Of a stretch of DNA of 64,000 nucleotides, positions 33,261-42,785 are shown in pieces. The number at the start of each line of letters is the position of its first letter. The stretch's first letter is position 1. Source of the stretch: Betaproteobacteria bacterium. GTDB taxonomy: Bacteria > Pseudomonadota > Gammaproteobacteria > Burkholderiales > SG8-41. The stretch covers positions 22,032 through 86,031 of the forward strand of contig JACPTK010000035.1 of assembly GCA_016192825.1 (NCBI GenBank). Reading direction: 5' to 3'. Under the pieces are notes generated by a model that saw only the letters and a program-made list of their open reading frames with translations, was not told where the DNA came from and ran no database searches. The translations under genes were made by a program, and so were the position numbers.

Positions 33261-36200
33261 AGCTTTTGCAGCTGCTCGGTGATTCTCTCGAGCGTCGCGG
33301 TGAAGCGCGAAAGGCGCTCCTTCTCCTGCGCGACGATCAGCGGCGGGGCGCGCCCGACGAAGCCCGGGTTGGCGAGCTTGGCCTGCGCCTTCGCGATCTC
33401 GGCCTCCAGCCGCAGCCGCTCCCGGTGCAGCCGCTCGCGCTCGGCCGCCACGTCCACCTGGACCTTGAGCATCAGGCGGTAATCGCCCACGATCGACACG
33501 GGCGCGCCGCCTTCCGGCAGCGCGCCTTCGCCGATCACCACCTCGGAGAGGCGCGCCAGCGCGATGAGATAGGGCACGAACGGCGTGACCCGCTGCGGCG
33601 CGCCCTGGATGAGCAGCGGCAGCTTCTCGGAGAGCGCGATGCCCATTTCGGCGCGCAGCGCCCGGCAGGCATTGGTGATCTCCTTGAGCAGCGCGATTTC
33701 CCGCTCCGCGGCCGCGTCGAGCTTGGCCGGCTCCGGCTCGGGATAGCGGGCAATCATGATCGATGGGCCGCGCTTCCCGGCGAGCGGCGCCGCCTTCTGC
33801 CACAGCTCCTCGGTGATGAACGGGATCACCGGGTGCGCGAGCCGCAGGATCGTTTCCAGCACGCGAGCGAGCGTGCGGCGCGTCGCGCGCTGCTGCGCCG
33901 CATTGCCTTCCGCGATCTGCACCTTGGCGAGCTCGAGGTACCAGTCGCAGTATTCGTCCCACGCGAGCTCGTAGATCGCGCGCGAGAGGTTGTCGAAGCG
34001 GTAGTCGCGGAACGCCTGGTGCGCGTCCTGCTCCGCCCGCTGCAGGCGGCTGACGATCCAGCGGTCGGCGACCGAGAGCTCGAGCGGCAGGTTCTCGTCG
34101 AGCCCGGTGTCGCGCCCCTCGCAGTTCATCAGCACGAAGCGCGTGGCGTTCCACAGCTTGTTGCAGAAGTTACGGTAGCCGTCGCAGCGCGAAAGGTCGA
34201 ACTTGATGTCGCGCCCGTGCGAGGCGAGGCTGGCGAAGGTGAAGCGCAGCGCGTCGGTGCCGAAGGCGGAGATGCCGCCGGGAAACTGGCGGCGCGTCGC
34301 GGCGGCGATCGATTCCGCCTGCTTCGGGTTCAGCAGGTTGGAGGTGCGCTTCTCGACCAGCGCCTCGAGCCCGATGCCGTCGATGATGTCGAGGGGATCG
34401 AGGACGTTGCCTTTCGATTTCGACATCTTCTGGCCCTCGGCGTCGCGCACCAGCCCGTGCACGTAGACTTCGCGAAACGGCACCTTGCCGGTGAAGGGCA
34501 GCGTCATCATCACCATGCGCGCGACCCAGAAGAAGATGATGTCGAAGCCCGTGACGAGCACGCTGGCCGGCAGGTAGAGGCGCAGCGCCGGGTTGTCCGC
34601 GGGCCAGCCGAGCGTCGAGAACGGCCACAGCGCCGAGGAAAACCAGGTGTCGAGCACGTCCTCGTCCTGCTTCAGCTCCGAGGGCGTCACGCGCCCGCCC
34701 GCGCGCACGCGCTCGAGCATCGCCTGGCGGTGCTTCGCCTGCGCTTCCTGCCGGGTGCGCCCGACGTAGACGTTGCCCTCGGTGTCGTACCAGGCGGGGA
34801 TGCGGTGGCCCCACCAGAGCTGGCGCGATATGCACCAGTCCTGGATGCGGGTGAGCCACTGGTTGTAGGTCGTGGTCCAGTTCTCGGGCACGAACCGCAC
34901 GTCGCCGCGCGCCACCGCTTCCAGTCCGGCCTGCGCCAGCGATTCCATCTTCACGAACCACTGGTCGGTCAGCATGGGCTCGACCACCGCGTCGGTGCGC
35001 CCGCAGCGCGGCACCATCATCCGGTGCGGTTTCACCTCCGCCAGCAGGCCCTGCGCCTCGAGGTCGGCCAGCACGCGCTGGCGCGCCTCGAAGCGATCGA
35101 GCCCGCGGTAGGCGGGTGGCAGCAGCTCCGAGCTCGATTTGCCCGGCAGGCCCTTTCCGTCGGTCACGTGCGTCGGGCCGCTCGCCGCCGCCCGGTTGCC
35201 AAACTCGAAGTCGTCGACCGGAGAATCCTTCAGCCGGGCGTCTTTCTTGAAGATGCTGGGGGGATAGTCCTGCCGGTAGCCGGCGCCCCTGAGGGACTGC
35301 GCGATGGCTTCCCGGTGGCGCAGCCAGACGTTGAAATCGTTGAAGTCGTGCCCCGGCGTGATCTTCAGGCAGCCGGTGCCGAACTCGCGATCGACGTAGG
35401 CGTCCGCGATCACCGGGATCTGCCGGTCCGTCAGGGGCAGCTGGACCATCCTGCCGACGATGCCCCGGTAGCGCTCGTCCTCCGGATGCACCGCGACGGC
35501 GACATCACCCAGCATCGTCTCCGGCCGCGTCGTTGCGACCGTGACGTGCCCGCTGCCGTCGGCGAGCGGGTAACGGATGTGGTAGAGCTTGCCGTCTTCC
35601 TCGATGGACTCGACCTCGAGGTCCGACACCGCGGTCTGCAGCACCGGGTCCCAGTTGACCAGGCGCTTGCCGCGGTAGATCAGGCCGTGCTCGTGGAGCC
35701 GCACGAAGACTTCCGTCACCACGCGCGACAGCCCCTCGTCCATGGTGAAGCGCTCGCGCCCCCAGTCGCAGGAAGCGCCGAGGCGGCGCATCTGGCGCGT
35801 GATGGTCGAGCCGGACTCCTCCTTCCATTTCCAGACCCGCTCGACGAACGCCTCGCGCCCGAGCGCCCGGCGCGAGGCGCCTTCCTGCTCGAGCTGGCGC
35901 TCGACCACGATCTGCGTGGCGATGCCCGCATGGTCGGTGCCGGCCTGCCACAGCGTGTTGAAGCCGCGCATGCGGTGGTAGCGCACGAGCGCGTCCATCA
36001 GCGTCTGCTGGAACGCGTGGCCCATGTGGAGCGTGCCGGTGACGTTGGGCGGCGGCAGCAGGATGCAGAAATTGCCCGGATTTTTCTCGTCGAGCCCGGC
36101 CGCGAAGTAGCCGCTTTTCTCCCATGCCGGATACCAGCGCGCCTCGATGGCCGCCGGCTCGAAGCTCTTGGCGAGCGCCGCGGCCGCGTCGGAACCGGCG

Positions 36201-36742
36201 GTCTCGCCGCTGCCCGCCGCCGCCGTGGCTTCCCGCATCGCGGCCTTGGCATCCACGGCCACGCGCAGATTCTTGATCTGGGTGCGCAGCGTCTCCTCGA
36301 CGGAAGCACGCACCATGCTGTTGATATCGGCCTTGATGTCGAGGCTCACCTTGGCGAGCGCCGAATCGAGGGCGTTGCCGATGTCCGGCATGAAGCGGTC
36401 CTGCATGACCTGGGTGATGTGCTGGTCGAGGTCGCGCTTCAGCCGCTGGTAAAGGCTGTGTTCGAGGTTCTGCGCCTGCACGCGCGAAATGACCTCGCCC
36501 GAGGCGGCCGGCGCCGGCGGGCGCGACGGCGCCAGGACCGCCGGCAGCTTGCCCGCGGGGATGACCTCGGTGAGCGTGGGGATGCCGTCTTCCGCGGCAA
36601 CCTGCGCCGCCGGCTCGTCCAGTACGGGGACATCCGACGCCGCGGCGGCGTGGTGGGCGGCACCGCGATGACGTTCCAGCAGCGCGTCGGCGCGCTTCAG
36701 GAGGTCGTCGCTTTCGTCGTCGCGAACGGTTTGCTCGGCCAT
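33257..36742 (-). CDS. valS: Valyl-tRNA synthetase with a 190-residue N-terminal extension
   Basis: Class I synthetase charging tRNA-Val. The ValS core starts near residue 191 ([22 protein letters not shown]) and has HIGH-type HMGH in [23 protein letters not shown], editing domain and the C-terminal coiled coil. The first 190 residues are not ValS: an acidic Pro/Ala-rich part ([11 protein letters not shown]) then a helical stretch ([19 protein letters not shown]). This resembles the small DUF2486-like gene found between holC and valS in many betaproteobacteria. The total of 1161 residues compares with 951 in E. coli. Met169 is the only likely internal restart. Confidence 0.92.
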   Translation of the reverse strand: MAEQTVRDDESDDLLKRADALLERHRGAAHHAAAASDVPVLDEPAAQVAAEDGIPTLTEVIPAGKLPAVLAPSRPPAPAASGEVISRVQAQNLEHSLYQRLKRDLDQHITQVMQDRFMPDIGNALDSALAKVSLDIKADINSMVRASVEETLRTQIKNLRVAVDAKAAMREATAAAGSGETAGSDAAAALAKSFEPAAIEARWYPAWEKSGYFAAGLDEKNPGNFCILLPPPNVTGTLHMGHAFQQTLMDALVRYHRMRGFNTLWQAGTDHAGIATQIVVERQLEQEGASRRALGREAFVERVWKWKEESGSTITRQMRRLGASCDWGRERFTMDEGLSRVVTEVFVRLHEHGLIYRGKRLVNWDPVLQTAVSDLEVESIEEDGKLYHIRYPLADGSGHVTVATTRPETMLGDVAVAVHPEDERYRGIVGRMVQLPLTDRQIPVIADAYVDREFGTGCLKITPGHDFNDFNVWLRHREAIAQSLRGAGYRQDYPPSIFKKDARLKDSPVDDFEFGNRAAASGPTHVTDGKGLPGKSSSELLPPAYRGLDRFEARQRVLADLEAQGLLAEVKPHRMMVPRCGRTDAVVEPMLTDQWFVKMESLAQAGLEAVARGDVRFVPENWTTTYNQWLTRIQDWCISRQLWWGHRIPAWYDTEGNVYVGRTRQEAQAKHRQAMLERVRAGGRVTPSELKQDEDVLDTWFSSALWPFSTLGWPADNPALRLYLPASVLVTGFDIIFFWVARMVMMTLPFTGKVPFREVYVHGLVRDAEGQKMSKSKGNVLDPLDIIDGIGLEALVEKRTSNLLNPKQAESIAAATRRQFPGGISAFGTDALRFTFASLASHGRDIKFDLSRCDGYRNFCNKLWNATRFVLMNCEGRDTGLDENLPLELSVADRWIVSRLQRAEQDAHQAFRDYRFDNLSRAIYELAWDEYCDWYLELAKVQIAEGNAAQQRATRRTLARVLETILRLAHPVIPFITEELWQKAAPLAGKRGPSIMIARYPEPEPAKLDAAAEREIALLKEITNACRALRAEMGIALSEKLPLLIQGAPQRVTPFVPYLIALARLSEVVIGEGALPEGGAPVSIVGDYRLMLKVQVDVAAERERLHRERLRLEAEIAKAQAKLANPGFVGRAPPLIVAQEKERLSRFTATLERITEQLQKL

Positions 36743-36749
36743 TAGTAGG

Positions 36750-36840
36750 GCGGTGATTGGTGAATGGTGAATGGTGAGTGGACCCGGCGCGGCGCGCCGC
36801 GTTTCCTCGCGTTTGCTGTTAACCGTTCACTGTTCACGGG
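36750..36840. repeat. Heptamer-type inverted repeat spacer (GTGAATG type)
   Basis: The left arm has GTGATTG, GTGAATG, GTGAATG and GTGAGTG in tandem (36752-36780). The right arm (about 36815-36838) contains GTTCACTGTTCACGG, the inverted equivalent. It lies between valS and holC, and the last codons of holC run into the right arm. Confidence 0.7.
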
Positions 36841-37258
36841 TCTTGCTGAGGTCGTGCGTGCGGATCTCGTAGCCGCGGTCGCGGTAGAAGCGGAAGCGCT
36901 CGCGGGCGCTCGCGCGGTCGCCCTCATCACGGGTGACGATCTCGATCAGCCGCTGGAAGCGGCTGAAGAACGGCGGCCACTCCGCACGCAGGTTGAGCAG
37001 CACCTCGTCGTGCAGCAGGTTCTCGCCGCTGCAGTCGACGATGACCGGCGTCTCGCGCGCCAGCGGGTCGTCCGGCCCGCAATGCGGCACGAATCCGATC
37101 GACGGCGTCGTCCACAGCATCCGGTCGAAGCGGTGCGCGGTATCGGGGTCGGGCAGCCAGACCGTGGTGCGCAGCCCGTGCGCGAGCGCCTTCGCCGACA
37201 GCTGGCAGGCGACCCGCAGCTTGTCCTCGACGTGGGTGTAGAAGTCGATCTGCGTCAT
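36827..37258 (-). CDS. holC: DNA polymerase III chi subunit
   Basis: Chi subunit (143 residues) connecting the clamp loader to SSB. Typical HolC features: FYTHVEDKLRVACQLSAKAL, the WLPDPDTAHRFDRMLW block, and the FIPH-like FVPHCGPDDPLA. Normal position upstream of valS and downstream of pepA. The C-terminal residues SKTREQ are encoded by repeat sequence. The start at 37258 is followed upstream by another repeat spacer. Confidence 0.93.
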   Translation of the reverse strand: MTQIDFYTHVEDKLRVACQLSAKALAHGLRTTVWLPDPDTAHRFDRMLWTTPSIGFVPHCGPDDPLARETPVIVDCSGENLLHDEVLLNLRAEWPPFFSRFQRLIEIVTRDEGDRASARERFRFYRDRGYEIRTHDLSKTREQ

Positions 37259-37269
37259 TTTTGATGCGG

Positions 37270-37385
37270 CGTGACCCGTGACTCGTGACTCGTGACTCGG
37301 CCCGTTTCCTCATCTCCTGCGCGCGCGCAGGGGAAGGTCGAAGACAAAACCGGCGACCGGCCACGAGTCACAAGTCACCAGTCAC
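37270..37385. repeat. Heptamer-type inverted repeat spacer (GTGACTC type)
   Basis: The left arm has GTGACCC and three GTGACTC units (37270-37300). The right arm (37361-37385) has GAGTCAC, AAGTCAC and CAGTCAC, which pair with it. A central CCTGCGCGCGCGCAGG hairpin sits in the loop. It fills the holC-pepA gap, and the pepA stop codon falls inside the right arm. Confidence 0.8.
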
Positions 37386-38875
37386 TTTCTTTGAGCGGAG
37401 CGATTGATGAGGAACTGCGTGAGCAGCGGCACCGGCCTGCCGGTTGCGCCTTTTTCCTTCCCGCTTTTCCAGGCGGTGCCGGCGATGTCGAGGTGCGCCC
37501 ACTTGTATTTCTTGGTGAAGCGCGCCAGGAAGCATGCTGCCGTCACCGCCCCGGCGGGGCGCCCGCCGATATTGGCGAAATCGGCGAAGTTGCTCTTCAA
37601 CTGCTCCTGGTAATCCTCCCACAAGGGCAGCTGCCACACCCGGTCGTAGGCGGCGTCGCCCGCGCCGGCGACCTCGCGCGCCAGCACGCCGTCGTTGGCG
37701 AAGAGCCCGGTCGCGACATGGCCGAGCGCGATGACGCAGGCGCCGGTGAGCGTCGCAATGTCGATCACCGCGGCGGGCTGGAAGCGCTCGACGTAGGTCA
37801 GCGCGTCGCACAGGATGAGCCGGCCTTCGGCGTCGGTGTTGAGGATCTCCACGGTCTGGCCCGACAGGCTTTTGACGATGTCGCCGGGCCGGGTGGCGCG
37901 TCCGCCGGGCATGTTCTCGGTCGTCGGAATCGCGCCCACCACGCTCACCGGCAGCCGCATCTCCCCCACCGCCTTCATCGTGCCGAGCACGGCCGCCGCG
38001 CCGCACATGTCGAATTTCATTTCGTCCATCTCGGCCGCGGGCTTGAGCGAGATGCCGCCGGTATCGAACGTGATGCCCTTGCCGACGAGCACGACCGGTT
38101 TCATCGACCTGCCCCCGCCGCGGTGTTCGAGCGTGATGAACTTGGGCGGCTGGCTGCTGGCGCGGGCGACCGACAGCAGGGTGCCCATGCCGAGCCGCTC
38201 CATGTCCTCGCGCTCGAGCACCGTCACCTTCATGCGGTAGCGCTTGGCCAGCTCGCGCGCCTGGTCGGCGAGGTAGGACGGCGTGCAGACGTTGGGGGGA
38301 AGGTTGCCGAGGTCCTTCGCGAGGCTCATGCCATGCGCGGTCGCGAGCCCCTGCTCGAGCCCGGCGGCGGCGCGCTTCATGACGGCGCGGTCGACGCACA
38401 AGGTGAGGCGATGCAGCGCGGGTTCGGCATTCTCGCTCTTGCTCTTCATCCGCGTGAAGCGATAGGCGCATTCGCGCGCCACCGTGACCGCGTGCGCCAC
38501 CTTCCACGCGGCGTCGCGCCGCCCGACGGCGAGCTCGGTCAGATGAAGCGACGCTTCCTCCGCGCCGGTGGCGTTCAGCGCGCGGATCGCCGCCGCAACC
38601 GCTTCGCGGTACTGCTTATCGCGAAATTCGGCCTCGCGCCCGAGGCCCACCAGCAGCACGCGCTCGGCGGCGATCCCGGGCACGCCGTGGAGCAGCAGCG
38701 TCGTGCCGGGCTTGCCCTGCAGATCGCCCCGGCGCACCACTTGGGTGAGGAATCCTTTCGCCGCGCGGTCGAGCCCCGCCGCGGCGGAGGAGAGCTTGCG
38801 CGGCTCGTACACGCCGACGACCAGACAGCCGCTGCGGCCGGTCTGCGGCGCGCCGCTTTTTATGCTAAATTCCAC
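37382..38875 (-). CDS. pepA: Leucyl aminopeptidase (cytosol aminopeptidase)
   Basis: M17-family dinuclear-metal aminopeptidase (497 residues). Catalytic C-terminal domain with VGKGITFDTGG (Lys/Asp ligands) and the family signature NTDAEGRLILCDAL. The N-terminal domain (1-170) is typical. PepA removes N-terminal Leu and others, and in some bacteria also binds DNA. It is upstream of holC, the usual pepA-holC-valS order, and divergent from lptF. Confidence 0.95.
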   Translation of the reverse strand: MEFSIKSGAPQTGRSGCLVVGVYEPRKLSSAAAGLDRAAKGFLTQVVRRGDLQGKPGTTLLLHGVPGIAAERVLLVGLGREAEFRDKQYREAVAAAIRALNATGAEEASLHLTELAVGRRDAAWKVAHAVTVARECAYRFTRMKSKSENAEPALHRLTLCVDRAVMKRAAAGLEQGLATAHGMSLAKDLGNLPPNVCTPSYLADQARELAKRYRMKVTVLEREDMERLGMGTLLSVARASSQPPKFITLEHRGGGRSMKPVVLVGKGITFDTGGISLKPAAEMDEMKFDMCGAAAVLGTMKAVGEMRLPVSVVGAIPTTENMPGGRATRPGDIVKSLSGQTVEILNTDAEGRLILCDALTYVERFQPAAVIDIATLTGACVIALGHVATGLFANDGVLAREVAGAGDAAYDRVWQLPLWEDYQEQLKSNFADFANIGGRPAGAVTAACFLARFTKKYKWAHLDIAGTAWKSGKEKGATGRPVPLLTQFLINRSAQRK

Positions 38876-39075
38876 CGTGGGCTCCCTGTCCAGTTAGATC
38901 GCTGATTATTTGCGTATTGTTGGCGAAAAGTCAAAGTGAACAGCCGCCGGTCGCGCCGAGCGCTGTGACCGGCTGCTGACCGTGTGCGCGGAGCATGAAT
39001 TCGGGATGAGGCTTAGTCAATCGACCTCCTCTCATCGTTCCTTGTTGCGGCTCGTGTTGACGCTTTTCCATTGGC

Positions 39076-39109
39076 GAATTTGTCGGATCGGAGTCCGACA
39101 AATTCCTAG
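39076..39109 (+). repeat. Solo repeat hairpin immediately before lptF
   Basis: Perfect 12-bp stem GAATTTGTCGGA (39076-39087) / TCCGACAAATTC (39094-39105), then CTAG (39106-39109), three bases before the lptF ATG. No Shine-Dalgarno sequence fits between. The rest of the pepA-lptF gap (38876-39075) has no gene; both promoters must lie there. Confidence 0.85.
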
Positions 39110-39112
39110 CCG

Positions 39113-40195
39113 ATGATCTTCCGCAAGGCACTGCTGCGCGAGCTGGCGACCGCGGCGCTGGCGACCTTTCTGGTGCTGCTCGGCATCGTGATCACCATGC
39201 TGCTCGTGCGGCTGCTGGGACAGGCGGCGAGCGGCGCCATCACGACCACCGGCGTGGTGGCGCTGATGGGCTTCGCGATCATCAACTACCTGCCGGTGCT
39301 GTTCTCGCTCACGCTGTTCATCGCGGTGCTGATGACGCTCGCGCGCAGCTACCGCGACTCCGAGATGGTGGTGTGGTTCTCGTGCGGCGTGAGTCTCACC
39401 GAATGGATCCGCCCCGTGATCCTGTTCGCCGCGCCGGTCGTGTTCGTCATCGCCCTGCTGTCGCTGGTGCTGTCGCCGTGGGCGGTATCGAACAGCGAGG
39501 AGCTGCGCCGCCGGATGGACAGCCGCGACGACGTCTCGGCCATCTCGCCGGGCGTGTTCCGCGAGTCGCGCCAGGCCGAGCGCGTCTATTTCGTGGAGGA
39601 GGTCTCCGGCGCCGAGAACCTGGTCGCCAACGTTTTCGTGAGCTCGGTGCAGCACGGCAGGCAGGGCGTGATGGTGGCCGCCCGCGGGTTTCAGGAGACG
39701 GCGGAGAACGGCGATCGCTTCCTCGTGCTGCTGAACGGGCGCCGCTACGAAGGCGAGCCGGGCTCGGCGGACTACAAGATCTACGAGTTCCAGCGCTACG
39801 CGATGCGCATCGATGGCCTGGCGTCGCGGGCGCCGCGGGCGCCCACCACAAAATCCGCGTCCACCCTCGAGCTCCTGCGCATCCCGACGCCGCCCAATCT
39901 GGCGGAGTTGTCGTGGCGCCTCGGTTTGCCGGCCAGCGCGCTGATCCTGGCGCTGCTGGCGATCCCGCTCTCGTTCGTCAATCCGCGGGCGGGGCGGTCG
40001 ATGAACCTGGTGCTGGCACTGCTGATTTACGCGGCCTACAGCAACCTGCTTTCCATCACCCAGGCCTCCATCGCCCAATCGCGGATTTCGCTTGCGCCCG
40101 GTCTGCTGGGCGTGCACGCCGTGATGCTGCTGATTCTGCTCGCCCTGTTTTACCGGCGCCTGATGGTGTTCTCCGTGTTCCGGCTCGTCCGATGA
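39113..40195 (+). CDS. lptF: LPS export permease LptF
   Basis: Inner-membrane subunit of the LptB2FGC transporter that extracts lipopolysaccharide (360 residues). Three N-terminal helices, a periplasmic beta-jellyroll (about 120-260), then three C-terminal helices. Features: MIFRKALLRELATAALATF start, LTEWIRPVI, and LPASALILALLAIPLSFV. The start codon is flush with a repeat hairpin. Overlaps lptG by 4 bp. Confidence 0.94.
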   Translation: MIFRKALLRELATAALATFLVLLGIVITMLLVRLLGQAASGAITTTGVVALMGFAIINYLPVLFSLTLFIAVLMTLARSYRDSEMVVWFSCGVSLTEWIRPVILFAAPVVFVIALLSLVLSPWAVSNSEELRRRMDSRDDVSAISPGVFRESRQAERVYFVEEVSGAENLVANVFVSSVQHGRQGVMVAARGFQETAENGDRFLVLLNGRRYEGEPGSADYKIYEFQRYAMRIDGLASRAPRAPTTKSASTLELLRIPTPPNLAELSWRLGLPASALILALLAIPLSFVNPRAGRSMNLVLALLIYAAYSNLLSITQASIAQSRISLAPGLLGVHAVMLLILLALFYRRLMVFSVFRLVR

Positions 40196-41265
40196 GGACG
40201 CTGCGGCGCTACCTCGCGACGGAGATCGTGGCGGCGACCGCCCTGGTGTTTGCCGCGCTGGTGATGCTGTTCGCGTTCTTCGACCTGGTCGAACAGATCA
40301 AGGACCTCGGGCGCGGCGCCTACACCCTGCGCCGCATCCTGATCTACGTGCTGCTGTCCGTGCCGGACCACGTCTACGAGCTGTTCCCGGTCGCGGCGCT
40401 GATCGGAACCCTGTTCGCGCTCGCGCAGCTGGTGGCGGGCTCGGAGTACACGGTGATGCGCACCTCGGGCGTGTCCACCGCGCGTTTTGCGGCGGCGCTC
40501 GCCGCGATCGGGAGCCTGTTCGCGGTGCTCACGTTCGTGATCGGTGAATTCATCGCGCCGCCGGCGGAACAGCTCGCCCAGCGCGTGCGCTCCCAGGCCA
40601 TCACCGGCCTGGTGGCGCAGGAATTCCGTTCCGGCCTGTGGATCAAGGACGACAGGAGCTTCATCAACGTGGTCGAGGTGCTGCCGGACTCGACGCTGCG
40701 CGGGGTGAGGATCTACGAATTCGACAATGAATACCGGCTGCTTTCGATCAGCTACGCCAGGCACGGCGCCTACCAGAGCGACCGCCACTGGTTGCTGCGG
40801 AACGTCACCCAGACCCGTTTCGAGACCATGAAGACTTCGACGCGCGAGATCGCAGAGGCAAAATGGCAGTCGGTGCTCGAGCCGGATCTCATCAACGTGC
40901 TGCTGGTCAAGCCCGAACAGATGTCGGCGTTGAGCCTCTACTCGTATACGCAGCACCTCAAGGAAAACCGCCAGAAGGCGCTGCGTTACGAGATCGCGCT
41001 GTGGACCAAGCTCACCTATCCGCTGGCGGTGCTGGTGATGATGGTGCTGGCGCTGCCATTCGCCCACTTCCAGGGACGGCAGACCGGAGTGGGCGCCAAG
41101 ATATTCGCCGGGATCATGCTCGGGATCGTCTTCCACTTCCTGAACCGCCTGTTCTCGCACCTGGGGCTGCTCAACGACTGGCCGTCGCTGGTCAGCGCGC
41201 TCATGCCCACCGTAACCTTCCTCACCGTCGCGGTGGGGATGATGTGGTGGCAGGAGCGCCGCTAG
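40192..41265 (+). CDS. lptG: LPS export permease LptG
   Basis: Partner of LptF (357 residues), same architecture: MRTLRRYLATEIVAATALVFAAL start, periplasmic jellyroll, then C-terminal helices with KLTYPLAVLVMMVLALPFAH. ATG 40192 overlaps the lptF stop; the long upstream frame is a shadow. The TAG stop is part of CTAG at the end of repeat copy D. Confidence 0.94.
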   Translation: MRTLRRYLATEIVAATALVFAALVMLFAFFDLVEQIKDLGRGAYTLRRILIYVLLSVPDHVYELFPVAALIGTLFALAQLVAGSEYTVMRTSGVSTARFAAALAAIGSLFAVLTFVIGEFIAPPAEQLAQRVRSQAITGLVAQEFRSGLWIKDDRSFINVVEVLPDSTLRGVRIYEFDNEYRLLSISYARHGAYQSDRHWLLRNVTQTRFETMKTSTREIAEAKWQSVLEPDLINVLLVKPEQMSALSLYSYTQHLKENRQKALRYEIALWTKLTYPLAVLVMMVLALPFAHFQGRQTGVGAKIFAGIMLGIVFHFLNRLFSHLGLLNDWPSLVSALMPTVTFLTVAVGMMWWQERR

Positions 41266-41470
41266 CAGCCTGTCGGACTTGGCATTCCGACAGGCTGCTC
41301 ACAGCAAAACCGCCTGCGAATTTCGAATGACATTCGGGATGACGACCCATCTTGGCCTCCAACGGACGCGCGCGCGGGCTGAAAATAAGGCTTTTACAGC
41401 CTTTTTCTTCTGTTTTTGCGCGGGCGGTTTTGCATCAGGAGTTTGTCGGCCCTAAGTCCGACAAACTCCC
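41262..41470 (-). repeat. Modular intergenic repeat, copy D (complete, inverted)
   Basis: 209-bp unit in reverse orientation to B and C: CTAG 41262-41265 (giving the lptG stop), hairpin, GCAAAACCGCC 41304-41314, core, GGCGGTTTTGC 41423-41433, hairpin ending AAACTCCC at 41470. The second terminal CTAG is lost. The convergent RDD gene reads into this hairpin and uses a TAG in its loop as stop. Confidence 0.9.
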
Positions 41471-41880
41471 GTGCCCGCCAGCCGGTCGTGAAGAAACAGG
41501 CGCTCGCGGTCGACCAGCGCCCATAGAAAGCCGGCGCCCAGCAGCAAGGTTCCCGGGAGGGCGAAGAGAAAGCGCCTCAGGGCATGCTCCCGCGTCAGGG
41601 GACCGCCTTCGCGCGTCACGAGCCGCATGCGCCAGGTCTTCATGGGCAGCGTCTGGCCGCCGCGGCGCCACTGGACGATGAAGTAGGCCGCGGCCAGCGC
41701 GGCGAGATAGAGCTGGAGCAGGGCACGGGCCAGGACCCGATCCGCTCCGTGCATCAGCATCACGAACGGAAGCGACCCGACAAGCAGCACCGCGGCGAGC
41801 AGCAGCGCTTCATACGCCAGCCCCAGCGCGCGGCGCGCAAGGCCCGCGGCCGGCGCCCCATGCTCGGCGTCGGGACGCAT
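41452..41880 (-). CDS. RDD-family membrane protein
   Basis: 142 residues with three hydrophobic segments and the RDD signature pieces (ARRALGLAYEALLL near the N-terminus, KTWRMRLVTREGG, RLFLHDRLAGT). The last residues, GVCRT, are encoded by the stem of repeat copy D and the stop lies in its loop, so the original C-terminus has been replaced. Last gene of the sigma-factor/DUF3619/DUF3106 run. Function unknown. Confidence 0.85.
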   Translation of the reverse strand: MRPDAEHGAPAAGLARRALGLAYEALLLAAVLLVGSLPFVMLMHGADRVLARALLQLYLAALAAAYFIVQWRRGGQTLPMKTWRMRLVTREGGPLTREHALRRFLFALPGTLLLGAGFLWALVDRERLFLHDRLAGTGVCRT

Positions 41881-41901
41881 CGGGGTGAAATGGCCGCGGC
41901 G

Positions 41902-42420
41902 TTACTGGGCCGCCGCCGCCGGCGTATCGGCGGTTGCCGTTCCGACGGGTGGCGCGACTGCCGGCGCCTCGGCGGGCTCCGGCGGCGCCGGCGGCGCCGG
42001 CGGGTCCGACGGAGAGAACTCGGGCTGAGCGGCAAGCGACCGCTGATACGCCCTCCACTGGGCGGCGACTTCGCGCCGCTTGTCGGGAGGCAGCTTTCGC
42101 AGCGACTGGTATTTCTTGCGGGCCGCCGTGCGCTGCGCGGGTGTGAGCCTGGCCCACGCCGACATGTTTTTCTGCAGCCGCTTCTGCTCCTGCGCCTTCA
42201 TCTTCGGGTAACGCTCGGCGATGGCGACCCATTTCTTGCGCCGCGTCGCGTCCATCCGGTCCCACTGGGGCGCCAGCGGCGCGAGAATCTTTTGCTGCGC
42301 CGGCGTCAGCTCCGACCAGGCGGGCCGAACGGGTTTCCTAGTTTCCGCCTTGCTTTGTGCTGCGACTGCCGGGAACGCGAGACATAGCCAGACGGTCAAC
42401 GCGACGAGCGCTTTAGCCAT
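41902..42420 (-). CDS. Exported DUF3106 protein
   Basis: 172 residues from ATG 42420. Signal peptide (LVALTVWLCLAFPAVAAQ), then repeated helical W-x-x-L-T-P-x-Q units (PAWSELTPAQQKIL, SAWARLTPAQRTAARKK) typical of DUF3106, and a Pro/Ala-rich C-terminal tail. Starts 25 bp inside the DUF3619 gene. Periplasmic; function unknown but conserved next to this sigma factor in betaproteobacteria. Confidence 0.85.
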   Translation of the reverse strand: MAKALVALTVWLCLAFPAVAAQSKAETRKPVRPAWSELTPAQQKILAPLAPQWDRMDATRRKKWVAIAERYPKMKAQEQKRLQKNMSAWARLTPAQRTAARKKYQSLRKLPPDKRREVAAQWRAYQRSLAAQPEFSPSDPPAPPAPPEPAEAPAVAPPVGTATADTPAAAAQ

Positions 42421-42785
42421 GAATCGAAGCCCTTGTCGAGGTAGGCATTGATCGGCAGTTCGTCGCTGAGCAGCCCCATCTCGATTTCGGCGATTTCGTT
42501 GTTCACCGGGGCGGTCATCTTCCAGTACGCCACGCCTGCGAGCGCCAGCGCGAGCGCCGCCACCGCCATCCAGTGGCGGGTGCCGTAACGATGCCCCGTG
42601 ATCCACGCCGCCGCCTGCCCGGCCCACGCCAGGCCGAGCGCGGCTTCGGGCCGCTCGCGGTAATGCGACAAGGCGGTCCTGCGTGCGGCGAACAGCCGCT
42701 CGCGCGTCCCGGACTCCATGCGATCCGTGCCGTAATCGAGGTGCTGGACGATCTTCCTCGCCAGTTCGTGTTCCGGCAGATTCAT
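42396..42785 (-). CDS. DUF3619 single-pass membrane protein
   Basis: 129 residues from ATG 42785. Soluble N-terminal half (MNLPEHELARKIVQHLDYG) followed by one hydrophobic segment (HWMAVAALALALAGVAYW) and a short C-terminal domain. Translation is coupled to the sigma-factor gene by a 4-bp overlap. Topology and position would suit an anti-sigma factor, but that is inference. The frame open to 42869 runs into the sigma gene. Confidence 0.82.
   Translation of the reverse strand: MNLPEHELARKIVQHLDYGTDRMESGTRERLFAARRTALSHYRERPEAALGLAWAGQAAAWITGHRYGTRHWMAVAALALALAGVAYWKMTAPVNNEIAEIEMGLLSDELPINAYLDKGFDSWLKRSSR

Noticed and set aside
33266..36745. 1159-codon plus-strand frame antisense to valS
   Set aside because: Shadow of the valS gene in GC-rich DNA; His/Arg/Ala-rich composition, no domains.
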